Notes under the pieces: model-generated | What the model saw: only the letters and a program-made list of their open reading frames with translations | Told to the model about the DNA's origin: nothing | Database searches by the model: none | Made by a program: the position numbers and the translations under genes | In this document: piece after piece, positions 1 to 7,985 of the stretch | Position numbering within the stretch: the first letter of the stretch is position 1 | Layout: the number at the start of each line of letters is the position of its first letter | From: Streptomyces sp. SAI-127 | GTDB taxonomy: Bacteria > Actinomycetota > Actinomycetes > Streptomycetales > Streptomycetaceae | NCBI RefSeq assembly: GCF_029894425.1 | Contig: NZ_JARXYJ010000001.1 | Span: 1,550,001-1,614,000, forward strand | Length of the DNA stretch: 64,000 nt | Reading direction: 5' to 3'

Positions 1-960
1 CTGTTCGGTGAGGCCTTCCTCCTCGAGCGCGGTGCGGATCATGTCGGCGACCCCGACCGCCGCCGAACCGGCGCCCAGGACCACGATGCGGTGGTCCGTC
101 AGGGGCGTTCCGGCGACCTTCGTGGCGGTGGAGAGCGCGCCGAGCGCCACGGCCGCGGTGCCCTGGATGTCGTCGTTGAAGGTCAGCAGCCGGTCCTGGT
201 AGCGGCCAAGGATCGGACGGGCGTGCGCGGTGGCGAAGTCCTCCCACTGCAGGAGGGTCCCGGGCAGTTCGGCCTCCACGGCGGACACGAACGCCTCGAT
301 CATCTCGTCGTAGGCGTCCCCGGTGACGCGGTGCTGCCTGCGGCCGAGGTAGTGCTCGCCGGCCAGCAGCTGCTCGTTGTCGGTGCCGGCGTCGAGGAGG
401 ACCGGGAGGGTGCGCGCCGGGTGGATGCCGCCGATCGCTGTGTACAGGCTGAGCTTGCCGATCGGGATGCCCATGCCGCCCACCCCCTGGTCGCCCAGGC
501 CCAGGATGCGCTGGCCGTCGGTGACGACGATGACGTCGACCTCGCCGCCGGGCCGGTTGCGCAGGATCTCCCGGAAGCGGTGGCGGTCCTCGTAGGTCAG
601 GAACAGACCGCGCGGCCTGCGGTAGATCTCGCTGAAGCGCCGGCACGCCTCGCCGACCGTCGGCGTGTAGACGACCGGCAGCATCTCCTCCAGGTGCCGG
701 GTGAGCAGGTGGTAGAACAGCACCTCGTTGGTGTCCTGGAGCTGGCGCAGGTAGATGTGCCGGTTGAGCGGCTTGTCGTAGCCGAGGAACGCCTCGTACG
801 CCCGGTCCGCCTGCTCGTCGAGCGTCTCCGTCGCCGGTGGCAGCAGCCCGTCCAGGCCGAGTTCGGCACGCTCCTCGGGGCTGAACGCGGTGCCCTTGTT
901 CCGGAGGGGATCGGCGAGCAGGGCCGCTCCGTGGGCACGGGCAGTGTTGGGTGTTGCCAT
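1..960 (-). CDS. NAD(P)-dependent malic enzyme, N-terminal part (cut by window edge)
   Basis: Oxidative decarboxylation of malate to pyruvate and CO2 in the cytoplasm, linking the TCA cycle to pyruvate. The visible 320 residues are the N-terminal half of a family that is usually about 550 residues long. They include the malic enzyme signature YTPTVGEAC, the segment VTDGQRILGLGDQG, the NDDIQGTAAV motif, and the start of the Rossmann domain (VVLGAGSAAVG). The ATG at 960 is preceded by GAGGA at a good distance. The gene runs off the left edge, so the C-terminal half and cofactor preference cannot be judged. It reads away from the amidohydrolase gene, and no operon partner is visible. Confidence 0.93.
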   Translation of the reverse strand, partial: MATPNTARAHGAALLADPLRNKGTAFSPEERAELGLDGLLPPATETLDEQADRAYEAFLGYDKPLNRHIYLRQLQDTNEVLFYHLLTRHLEEMLPVVYTPTVGEACRRFSEIYRRPRGLFLTYEDRHRFREILRNRPGGEVDVIVVTDGQRILGLGDQGVGGMGIPIGKLSLYTAIGGIHPARTLPVLLDAGTDNEQLLAGEHYLGRRQHRVTGDAYDEMIEAFVSAVEAELPGTLLQWEDFATAHARPILGRYQDRLLTFNDDIQGTAAVALGALSTATKVAGTPLTDHRIVVLGAGSAAVGVADMIRTALEEEGLTEQ

Positions 961-1086
961 GACGTTCCTCAGGTCGAGGGGCTTCAGGGGCGGCGGATGT
1001 TGTGGAGGTTTGCGCGCTCCATCCCACCTTCCCCCTCCCCGGACATCGAAATCACCTGAGGGTCGGTCGAGCCGGCACACATCAGC

Positions 1087-2739
1087 TCAGGCGTCCCGCG
1101 CCGCGTGAACCCGCTGCCCGTCGACAAATGTCTCCAGGACCCGGGTGGCGGCGATCTCCTCGGGCGGCCCCGCGAACGGGTCGCGGTCGAGGACGACGAG
1201 ATCGGCCGACTTGCCCACGGTGATGCTGCCGGCGATGTCGTCGAGGTGATTCACATGGGCGCTGCCCGCCGTGTACGCGGCGAGGGCGGTGCCCAGGTCG
1301 AGGCGCTGCTCCGGAAGGAACTCCGGGGTGCCCTCGGGGGCGTCGGGGGCGATCCGGTTGACGGCGACATGGATGGCCTGGAAGGGGTCGGGGCTGCTGA
1401 CCGGCCAGTCGCTGCCGGCGGCCAGGGTCGCGCCTGCGCGCAGCAGATCACCGAACGGATACTGCCGTGCGCCGCGTTCCGCGCCGAGGAAGGGCAGGGT
1501 CAGTTCGTCCATCTGCGGTTCGTGGGCGGCCCACAGCATCTGGAGGTTGGCGCTCGCGCCCAGGGTGCGGAACCGGGGGATGTCGTGCGGGTGCACGACC
1601 TGCAGATGTGCGAGGTGGTGCCGTGTGTCGCGCCACCCGTTGGCCGCGCGGGCGGACTCCACGGCGTCGAGGGCCTCACGCACCGCGCGGTCGCCGAGCG
1701 CGTGGAAGTGGACCTGGAAGCCGGACGCGTCGAGTTCGGTGACGTACTTCCTCAGCTCGTCCGGCTCGACGAAGCTGATGCCGCTGTTGTCCGAGGAGCA
1801 GCCGCAGCCGGTCAGATACGGGGCGAGCATCGCGGCGGTGTGGTTCTCCGCGATGCCGTCCTGCATGACCTTCACCGTGGTGGCACGGAACCGGCCACGG
1901 TTCAACTCCTCGCGTCGGGCGAGGAGTTCGGGGATCTGCTCGGCACCCCGCTCACGGTCCCACCACAGGGCGCCGACCACGCGGGCGGTGAGAAGTCCCC
2001 GGTCGAGGGCCTCGTGATAGGAGGGCGCCGGGTCGGTCATGTTGGCGTACGCGCCGACGATGGCGTCCTGCCAGGCGGTGACGCCGTACGAGTGCAGCAC
2101 GGCCTGGGCCCGCAGCAGGGCCGCGAGTTGCTCCTGCGGCGTGGGGTCCGGAACCAGTCTTCCCACGAGGTGGACCGCGCCCTCCTGGAGCATGCCGGTG
2201 GGGTTGCCGTCGGCGTCGCGCTCGATCCGGCCGTCGACCGGGTCCGGGGTACGGGAGTCGATGCCCGCGCGCTCCAGGGCCCGGCTGTTGACCCAGGCGC
2301 CGTGGTGGTCGCGGTTGGGCAGGAAGACGGGTCGGTCCGGGACGATCACGTCGAGGGCCGCAGCTGTGGGAGCGCCGCCCGGGAACGCCTCCAGGGACCA
2401 GCCGCCGCCGGTGATCCACTCGGCGTCCGGGTGCTGATCGGCGTAAGCCTTGATCCTGCGCAGGTACTCGGCCGGGTCGACGGTGTCGGCGAGGTGGCAC
2501 AGGCCGAGTTCGAGGCCCGCGCCCTGCGGGTGGACGTGGGCGTCCTGGAAGCCGGGGAGCAGCAACTTCCCGGCCAGGTCGACGACTTCGGTGCGCGGGC
2601 CGATCAGCTCGCGCACCTCGTCGTGGCCGACGGCGGCGATCCGCCCGTCGCGCACGGCCACGGCGGTGGCGCGGCTGCGGGCGGGATCGACGGTGTGCAC
2701 GGGACCGCCGGTGAGGACGAGGTCCGCGGTGTGTGACAT
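1087..2739 (-). CDS. Amidohydrolase, YtcJ-like (Amidohydro_3 family)
   Basis: Metal-dependent hydrolase of 550 residues, the usual length for YtcJ-type amidohydrolases that cleave amide or related C-N bonds. The N-terminal beta sandwich is followed by the metal-binding AHVHPQG motif near residue 70. A second metal-ligand region is FHALGD near residue 345, and ASGSDWPV lies further on. The C-terminal GKSADLVVLDRDPF segment is the typical end of this superfamily. The gene follows the APC permease by 21 bases on the same strand, so the two are probably cotranscribed and may import and hydrolyse one amide, carbamate or N-substituted amino compound. The substrate cannot be read from sequence. Confidence 0.9.
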   Translation of the reverse strand: MSHTADLVLTGGPVHTVDPARSRATAVAVRDGRIAAVGHDEVRELIGPRTEVVDLAGKLLLPGFQDAHVHPQGAGLELGLCHLADTVDPAEYLRRIKAYADQHPDAEWITGGGWSLEAFPGGAPTAAALDVIVPDRPVFLPNRDHHGAWVNSRALERAGIDSRTPDPVDGRIERDADGNPTGMLQEGAVHLVGRLVPDPTPQEQLAALLRAQAVLHSYGVTAWQDAIVGAYANMTDPAPSYHEALDRGLLTARVVGALWWDRERGAEQIPELLARREELNRGRFRATTVKVMQDGIAENHTAAMLAPYLTGCGCSSDNSGISFVEPDELRKYVTELDASGFQVHFHALGDRAVREALDAVESARAANGWRDTRHHLAHLQVVHPHDIPRFRTLGASANLQMLWAAHEPQMDELTLPFLGAERGARQYPFGDLLRAGATLAAGSDWPVSSPDPFQAIHVAVNRIAPDAPEGTPEFLPEQRLDLGTALAAYTAGSAHVNHLDDIAGSITVGKSADLVVLDRDPFAGPPEEIAATRVLETFVDGQRVHAARDA

Positions 2740-2760
2740 GTGAGTGAACTCCAGAAGGGA

Positions 2761-4266
2761 TCAGACCGCCGTACGGTCCATCGGCAGGGTCAGGGACTCG
2801 GCGTCGGTGCCGCGCCCCGTGGTGAAGTACGGCGAGTGCCTCACGTACTTGGCGACGGCGGCCATGCCGAGGCCTGCGAGGATGATCGCGGCGGGCAGCG
2901 AGAACATGAACCAGCCGTTGTCCGGGCTGAGTTCGAAGTGGTCGCTCATGGTCAGGTACGAGTATCCGAGGTAGCCGCCGAGGCCGAGCAGGATCAGGCC
3001 GGACACGGCGGGCACGCCGATGGCGAGCAGCGCCTCCCGTGCTCCTTCGTGACGTGCGGAGCGGAAGCGCACGGCGCAGGCGAGCGCGGTGAGGCCGTAG
3101 TAGAGGGCGACGATCAGACCGATGGCGTTGACGGCGGCCAGCAGCATGTCGCTCAGCTTGGGGATCGCCACGGCGAGCAGGGCGATCACTCCGGCGATGC
3201 CCATCACGACGACGGTGCCGGCGGCGGGGGTGCCGTAGCGCGGGTGGATCCGGGTCCACACCGGTCCCATCGTGCGGTCACGGCTCATGGCGAACAGGCC
3301 GCGTGCCGTGGGGATCAGGGTGGCCTGCACGGAGGCGACGGCGGAGAACATCAGCGCGACCAGGGGCAGGGTGGCCCAGGGTTCGGCGGCCAGTTTCTCG
3401 CCGAGGTACGGGAGGGCCTGGGGGCCGTTCCTGACGAGTTCGGCCAGGCTCATCTCGCGCTGGAAGGCGACCGAGGCGAAGAGGAACAGACCGAGCATGG
3501 CGAAGAGGGCGATGAGGCCGCCGCGGGCCGCGTCGCCCGGGCTCTTCGTCTCCTCGTTGACGCTGAAGGCCGCGTCCCAGCCCCAGAAGAAGAAGACCGC
3601 GAGCACCATGCCCTGGGCGAAGGTGGTGCCGCTGGAGATCTCGAAGGGGTTGAACCAGGACAGCGAGACGGCGTGGTCCCCGGTGACCAGGGCCCAGCCG
3701 CAGAAGGCCAGCAGCACGGCGTACTCGAAGATCAGCAGGGCGAACTGGAAGCGGGTGGCGGACCGCACCCCGGTGACGGCCAGGGCGGTGAGGCCGAGGA
3801 GGATCACCAGCCCGACGGCCGTGGTGACACCGGTGGACGTGGGGTCGAGGGCGATGCCGGCGAGGCTGTGCAGTCCGGCCTTGTTGGCGAAGGCCAGGAC
3901 GACCGAGCCCATGATCGCGCTGGTGTAGGCGCAGAAGATGACCGAGCCGACCAGGGTGACCCAGCCGGTCAGGAAGCCGGGCCAGGGGCCGAGGGCCCTG
4001 CCGACCCAGACGTAGCCGTTGCCGCAGTTCGGCTCCGAGCGGTTCAGGCGGGCGTAGGCGGTGGCGATGCCGAGGACCGGCAGGAAGGCCAGAAGCAGCA
4101 GTGCCGGGGCCTGGAGGCCCACGATGGTCGCGATCGTGCCCATGCCGATGGCGATGCTGGTGGTGGCCGCGGTGCTGGACGCGGCGATGGCCACGCCGTC
4201 GACGACGCCGAGGGAACGGCGCAGGGCCGAGCCCGGAGCGGAGGGGAGGGGCGGTGCTGACGACAT
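2761..4266 (-). CDS. APC superfamily amino acid/polyamine permease
   Basis: Membrane permease of 501 residues with about 12-14 hydrophobic segments. It begins with the glycine-rich helix 1 region typical of APC transporters (LGVVDGVAIAASSTAATT). NCGNGYVWVGRALGPWPGF near residue 75 and FFFWGWDAAFSVNEE near residue 240 match helices 2 and 6 of this family. I chose the ATG at 4266 because CCGAGGAGCCCTTC directly precedes it; the frame is open further upstream without a ribosome site. The amidohydrolase gene follows. A divergent TetR gene starts at 4410. Uptake of an amino compound is inferred; the exact substrate is unknown. Confidence 0.9.
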   Translation of the reverse strand: MSSAPPLPSAPGSALRRSLGVVDGVAIAASSTAATTSIAIGMGTIATIVGLQAPALLLLAFLPVLGIATAYARLNRSEPNCGNGYVWVGRALGPWPGFLTGWVTLVGSVIFCAYTSAIMGSVVLAFANKAGLHSLAGIALDPTSTGVTTAVGLVILLGLTALAVTGVRSATRFQFALLIFEYAVLLAFCGWALVTGDHAVSLSWFNPFEISSGTTFAQGMVLAVFFFWGWDAAFSVNEETKSPGDAARGGLIALFAMLGLFLFASVAFQREMSLAELVRNGPQALPYLGEKLAAEPWATLPLVALMFSAVASVQATLIPTARGLFAMSRDRTMGPVWTRIHPRYGTPAAGTVVVMGIAGVIALLAVAIPKLSDMLLAAVNAIGLIVALYYGLTALACAVRFRSARHEGAREALLAIGVPAVSGLILLGLGGYLGYSYLTMSDHFELSPDNGWFMFSLPAAIILAGLGMAAVAKYVRHSPYFTTGRGTDAESLTLPMDRTAV

Positions 4267-4340
4267 GAAGGGCTCCTCGGGGACGGGAGACGGGGAAGAG
4301 CCGCGCGGTGAGGTGATGGAACAGCCGACGTCCACATTGG

Positions 4341-4355
4341 GTCAACCCTGTTGAC
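4341..4355. promoter_or_regulatory. 15-base palindrome in divergent promoter region, candidate TetR operator
   Basis: GTCAACCCTGTTGAC is a perfect 6-3-6 inverted repeat between the permease start (4266) and the TetR start (4410). Its position suits an operator for the TetR protein encoded next to it. This is inferred from symmetry and location only. Confidence 0.45.
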
Positions 4356-4409
4356 GTAAGGCGGGTGGGAGCCGTTCACTGAGCGCGCCCGGACGAGAGG
4401 AACGTGCCC

Positions 4410-5126
4410 ATGTCCAGCCGTGTCCCCCAGGAGCGCCGACGCCGACGGCCCACCCGCTCCGGAGTCCTGCTGTCCGAGGACCTCATCGTGCAGACGGCCC
4501 TGCGGCTGATCGGCGAGCACGGCCCCGAGGCGCTGAGCGTGCGCCGGCTCGGCGCGGCGCTGGGCTGCGACCCGACCGCCCTCTACCGCTATTTCCACGA
4601 CACCGACGACCTGGTGCTCGCCATCGCCGACCGGATCATCGGGGACGCGATGGCGGGGTTCGTCCCCGGGGAGGACTGGGTGGCCGCGCTGCGCGAGATG
4701 GCCCTGCGGGTCCGTGCCGGATACCTCGCCCATCCGCGGGCGGCCGCCTTGGCCGCGCACCGGGTGACCCGGCGCAGGAGCGAGATCCAGGCGGTGGACA
4801 CGGGGATCGGCCTGCTGCTCTCCGCGGGCTTCGAGCGGGCCGCCGCCGCGCGCCTGTACCTGGCCTTCATCGACACCGTGCTCAGCCACGCGGCGACCGA
4901 CGCGGCGTTCCAGGCACTCCCCCGGCAGCAGCGCGAGGCCGACCATCGGGCGTGGCGGGACGTCTACCAGGACCTGGACCCGGTGGCGTACCCGGCGCTC
5001 ACCGCGGTACGGCGCGAGTTGCCGAGCATGGCGGACAGCTCGTTCGAGGAGGCGGTGGACCTGCTGCTGGAGGCGCTGGAGGCGCGCGCCCCGGTGCGCC
5101 GGGCGTCCACAGGGGGGACTCCATGA
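4410..5126 (+). CDS. TetR/AcrR family transcriptional regulator
   Basis: DNA-binding repressor of 238 residues. The N-terminal helix-turn-helix covers about residues 22-68, with LSVRRLGAALGCDPTALYR as recognition region followed by YFHDTDDLV. The C-terminal part resembles the TetR_C ligand-binding class seen in actinomycete regulators. An in-frame GTG at 4404 is possible, but GAGAGG at 4395-4400 is better placed for the ATG at 4410. It is divergent from the permease/amidohydrolase pair, so it likely represses that operon and senses its substrate. The palindrome at 4341-4355 is a candidate site. Confidence 0.88.
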   Translation: MSSRVPQERRRRRPTRSGVLLSEDLIVQTALRLIGEHGPEALSVRRLGAALGCDPTALYRYFHDTDDLVLAIADRIIGDAMAGFVPGEDWVAALREMALRVRAGYLAHPRAAALAAHRVTRRRSEIQAVDTGIGLLLSAGFERAAAARLYLAFIDTVLSHAATDAAFQALPRQQREADHRAWRDVYQDLDPVAYPALTAVRRELPSMADSSFEEAVDLLLEALEARAPVRRASTGGTP

Positions 5127-5194
5127 GACGCAGACGATCAAGTGCCCGTGCCACGGTCACGGCGCTCGTATTCGCACTGCTCGGCCTCGGCGCG

Positions 5195-5818
5195 TCAGCA
5201 GGTGCCTCCCGACCCGCCTTCGTGCTCCGCGCGCACCCGCCCGTCGGTTCCGAGAGCGGGTGCGCCCTGCCAGAAGTACTCCAGTGCCCGTGGCACGTTC
5301 TGTGCGGCGCCCGGTTCGCGGGAGAGAATCTGGACGCCGATGGTGACCGTGAGGACTGTGGCGACGAGGTCCTCGATCGCGACGCCCGGCGCGAGGCTTC
5401 CGTCGCGCCGGGCGTCCTCCAGCTGTCGCAGCAGGAGGGTCACCAGTCGGCGGCGCAGCGTCGGGACGCCGCCTTCGGCGCGGTCGCAGCTGACCTGGAA
5501 GCCGGCTCGTACGACGACGTCCCGGCTCAGCAGTCCGACCAGTTCACGGGTTGTCCCGACCAGGGATGCCATGGCCGGGCCGGACGGGCGTCCGCGGGCG
5601 GCGGCCAGTCCGTCCAGAGCACGCTGCGCCTCCTGCTCCAAGGCGGTGGCCAGCGCGTCCTTGTCGGCAAAGTGGAAGTAGACCGCGCCTTTGGACAGTC
5701 CGGCCTCACCGCTCACCCTGGAGAGAGTCGCGCCCTTGAGACCGTAGCGGTCGACGACGTGAGCCGCCGCCCTCACGATGGCCTCGCGCGAGCGGACGGC
5801 GCGTTGTTGTCGTGGCAC
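5195..5818 (-). CDS. ArpA/ScbR-like TetR regulator, last gene of the Dap operon
   Basis: TetR-family protein of 207 residues whose N-terminus (MPRQQRAVRSREAIVRAAA, then GLSKGAVYFHFADKDALA) matches the gamma-butyrolactone receptor and pseudo-receptor class. The ligand-domain region where true receptors carry a conserved tryptophan has none that I can place; the only tryptophan is near residue 185. It may therefore be a pseudo-receptor that binds the DNA sites without binding butyrolactone. It begins 6 bases after the DMT-type exporter gene and closes the 13-gene operon, suggesting feedback control. A role in sensing the final product is also possible. Confidence 0.85.
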   Translation of the reverse strand: MPRQQRAVRSREAIVRAAAHVVDRYGLKGATLSRVSGEAGLSKGAVYFHFADKDALATALEQEAQRALDGLAAARGRPSGPAMASLVGTTRELVGLLSRDVVVRAGFQVSCDRAEGGVPTLRRRLVTLLLRQLEDARRDGSLAPGVAIEDLVATVLTVTIGVQILSREPGAAQNVPRALEYFWQGAPALGTDGRVRAEHEGGSGGTC

Positions 5819-5824
5819 GGCAGG

Positions 5825-6859
5825 TCAGTCCCCTCTCCCACCGAGCCGCGGGGCTCGCGCGGGCGAGGGCGCCGCCAGCGCGGCTGCGCCGATCAGCAGC
5901 ACCGCCGCGGCCGCGACCGCCCCCTGGTGTGCCGGCGGCTCCCCGAGCAGCGGCCCCAGAGCGAGCGAACCGAGCACCTGACCACTGATCATGCCCAGGC
6001 CCGCGGCCAGGACTCCGATGCGGCGCACGGTCAGTACCGCGGACAGCACCACCACACAGCCGAGCAGGCCGCCGGCGTAGTGCCACAGCGGTCCGGACCG
6101 AGGCCGGGGCAGTTCGGAGGACACCGTCAGCACGACCACGGCGGTGACCATGAGCGCGGTGCCGGTGGCGAAGCTCAGCAGGACCGCCGGGTACGGATGG
6201 TGTCCGGCGGCTTCGTCCACCCGGCCGTTCACCGCCATCTGCCAGGACAGAGCGCAGCCGGCGAGAAACGGCAGGACGGCGAGCGCGAGCGTACGGCCCG
6301 CGTCCGGGGCGGCCAGCACCGGAATCGCCACAGCGCACACGGCGAGCAGCCCGCCCGACAGCCGGCGCCGGGTGGCACGGCGGGGCGTGCCGGGGCCCAG
6401 GCCGAGATGGTCCATGACCACGCCGCTCAGGGTCTGGCCGGCGACCAGCGCCAGAGTGAAGGCGGCGGGCCCGAGCGCGGCGGCGGTCAGCGCCTGCGTC
6501 AGGACCATGCCGCCGCCCGCGAGGCCGCCCAGGCAGTGCCATGGCCGCAGTCCGCGGGAACGCAGCGCCAGGAGCAGTGCGGCGAACGCAGGCCGCAGTC
6601 CTGCCAGGAGGAAGGCGGCCATCGCCGCGACGCCCAGACTGAGCGTGTTCGACCAGGCGGCCGCGGCCACGGCTCCGGTGTGCTCACCGAGCCTGCCGTT
6701 GACCACGGACTCCAGCGCCAGCGCGGCACCGCCGGCGACGGCCCCCGTCAGCGGCAGGGCCCCGGACCGGGCCGGGGCCCGCGGTGGGGCGGGCGGCCCG
6801 GGTGAGGCCGCCGGGCTCACCTCGTGGGTTCGACCGTGCGACGTACGCGACAACGGCAT
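5825..6859 (-). CDS. DMT-type transporter (YdcZ/DUF606-like), putative exporter
   Basis: Integral membrane protein of 344 residues with about ten hydrophobic helices arranged as two similar halves. The repeats begin near GAVAGGAALALESVVNGRLG and LPFLAGCALSWQMAVNGRVD, as in the DMT superfamily (YdcZ/DUF606 duplicated form). The recurring VNGR after helix 1 of each half supports that duplicated family. The ATG at 6859 has GGGAG five bases upstream; the frame is open further upstream but with low-complexity sequence. Its place between the threonine aldolase and the ArpA-like regulator suggests export of the pathway product or an intermediate. Substrate and direction are inferred. Confidence 0.82.
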   Translation of the reverse strand: MPLSRTSHGRTHEVSPAASPGPPAPPRAPARSGALPLTGAVAGGAALALESVVNGRLGEHTGAVAAAAWSNTLSLGVAAMAAFLLAGLRPAFAALLLALRSRGLRPWHCLGGLAGGGMVLTQALTAAALGPAAFTLALVAGQTLSGVVMDHLGLGPGTPRRATRRRLSGGLLAVCAVAIPVLAAPDAGRTLALAVLPFLAGCALSWQMAVNGRVDEAAGHHPYPAVLLSFATGTALMVTAVVVLTVSSELPRPRSGPLWHYAGGLLGCVVVLSAVLTVRRIGVLAAGLGMISGQVLGSLALGPLLGEPPAHQGAVAAAAVLLIGAAALAAPSPARAPRLGGRGD

Positions 6860-6929
6860 GGTTACTCCCGGTGGAGTGGGGCGGCAGTGGCCGCGGGTGG
6901 TGGCGCTCGGGCGCTTCGCGCGCACGCGC

Positions 6930-7970
6930 TCAGCCGGGCGGTGGGAAGGACTCCACCGCCCGCAGGATGTCGGAGCGCGACACATCGCAGTGGGTGATCA
7001 TCCGCACGCCGGTGTCCGTGGGGACCGTGAGTACACCGCGTTCGGCGAGGACGGAGACGGTGCGCGGTGGGTCGTCGACCGGCAGGACAAGGATGTTGGT
7101 CCGTGGGACCCCGGTCTGCCAGCCGCGGTCGGCCAGTCCGGCCGCGAGCAGCCGGGCATGGTCGTGATCCTCGGCGAGGCGGTCGACGCGCTCCAGCGCC
7201 ACGAGGCCGGCTGCCGCCAGTACGCCGCCCTGCCGGACTCCGCCCCCGAGCATCTTGCGGACCCTGCGCGCCTCTCCCACGAACGCCCTGTCGCCCGCAA
7301 GTACCGAACCCACCGGCGCGCCCAGCCCCTTGCTCAGGCAGACCTGGACGGTGTCGGCACCCTCGGCCAGCTCCGCCGGGGTCACACCGAGGGCGACCGC
7401 GGCGTTCCAGATGCGGGCGCCGTCCAGGTGCACCAACAGCCCGGCGGCGTGCGCGGCGTCGGTCAGCCGACGGTGTTCCGGCGGGGTGGTGACGGTGCCG
7501 CCCGCCGCGTTGTGCGTGTTCTCCAGGCACAACAGCCGGTCGCGCAGCGCGAAGTACGGTCCGCCGCGACCGACCGCCCGGGTGATGTCCGCGGGACTGA
7601 TGGCGCCGGGGCCGGCAGTCCAGGCCAGGGCGCGCGGCATGCCGCCGGCCAGCCAGGCGGCGGTGCCGACCTCGTGGTCCAGGATGTGCGCGCGGTCCGG
7701 GGCGAGGAAGCGGTCGCCGCGGTCGAGGTGCACGCACAGCGCGATCAGGTTGCCCATCGACCCGCTGGGCACCCACAGGGCGCCCTCGGTACCGAGGAGG
7801 CCCGCGACCTCCTCCTCCAGCGCGCGCATGGTGGGGTCGCCGTCCAGGACGTCGTCGCCGACCTCGGCACGGGCCATCGCCTCCCGCATCCGTGCGTCGG
7901 GACGGGTGACGGTGTCGGAGCGCAGGTCGACCGGCGGTCCGGTCGGGGGTGGTGTCACGGAAGCCTCCAC
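6930..7970 (-). CDS. Low-specificity threonine aldolase-like PLP enzyme
   Basis: PLP-dependent beta-eliminating lyase of 346 residues. The start DLRSDTVTRPDARMREAM, the GDDVLDGDPT segment, the HLDGARIWNAA region and the Schiff-base lysine in CLSKGLGAPVGS near residue 205 all fit threonine aldolase. The family cleaves beta-hydroxy-alpha-amino acids to glycine plus an aldehyde, or runs in reverse. It lies 15 bases after the MFS gene inside the Dap operon. It could make or cleave a beta-hydroxy amino acid building block, for instance one linked to the oxygenase at 12029. This pathway role is inference; the family call is firm. Confidence 0.9.
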   Translation of the reverse strand: MEASVTPPPTGPPVDLRSDTVTRPDARMREAMARAEVGDDVLDGDPTMRALEEEVAGLLGTEGALWVPSGSMGNLIALCVHLDRGDRFLAPDRAHILDHEVGTAAWLAGGMPRALAWTAGPGAISPADITRAVGRGGPYFALRDRLLCLENTHNAAGGTVTTPPEHRRLTDAAHAAGLLVHLDGARIWNAAVALGVTPAELAEGADTVQVCLSKGLGAPVGSVLAGDRAFVGEARRVRKMLGGGVRQGGVLAAAGLVALERVDRLAEDHDHARLLAAGLADRGWQTGVPRTNILVLPVDDPPRTVSVLAERGVLTVPTDTGVRMITHCDVSRSDILRAVESFPPPG

Positions 7971-7985
7971 GAAAGGAACAGCCGG

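Noticed and set aside
91..1059. Long open frame on the plus strand
   Set aside because: It is opposite the malic enzyme gene, which has clear family motifs; open antisense frames are common in very GC-rich DNA.
1105..2736. 543-codon open frame on the plus strand
   Set aside because: Shadow of the amidohydrolase gene; the translation has no recognisable domain.
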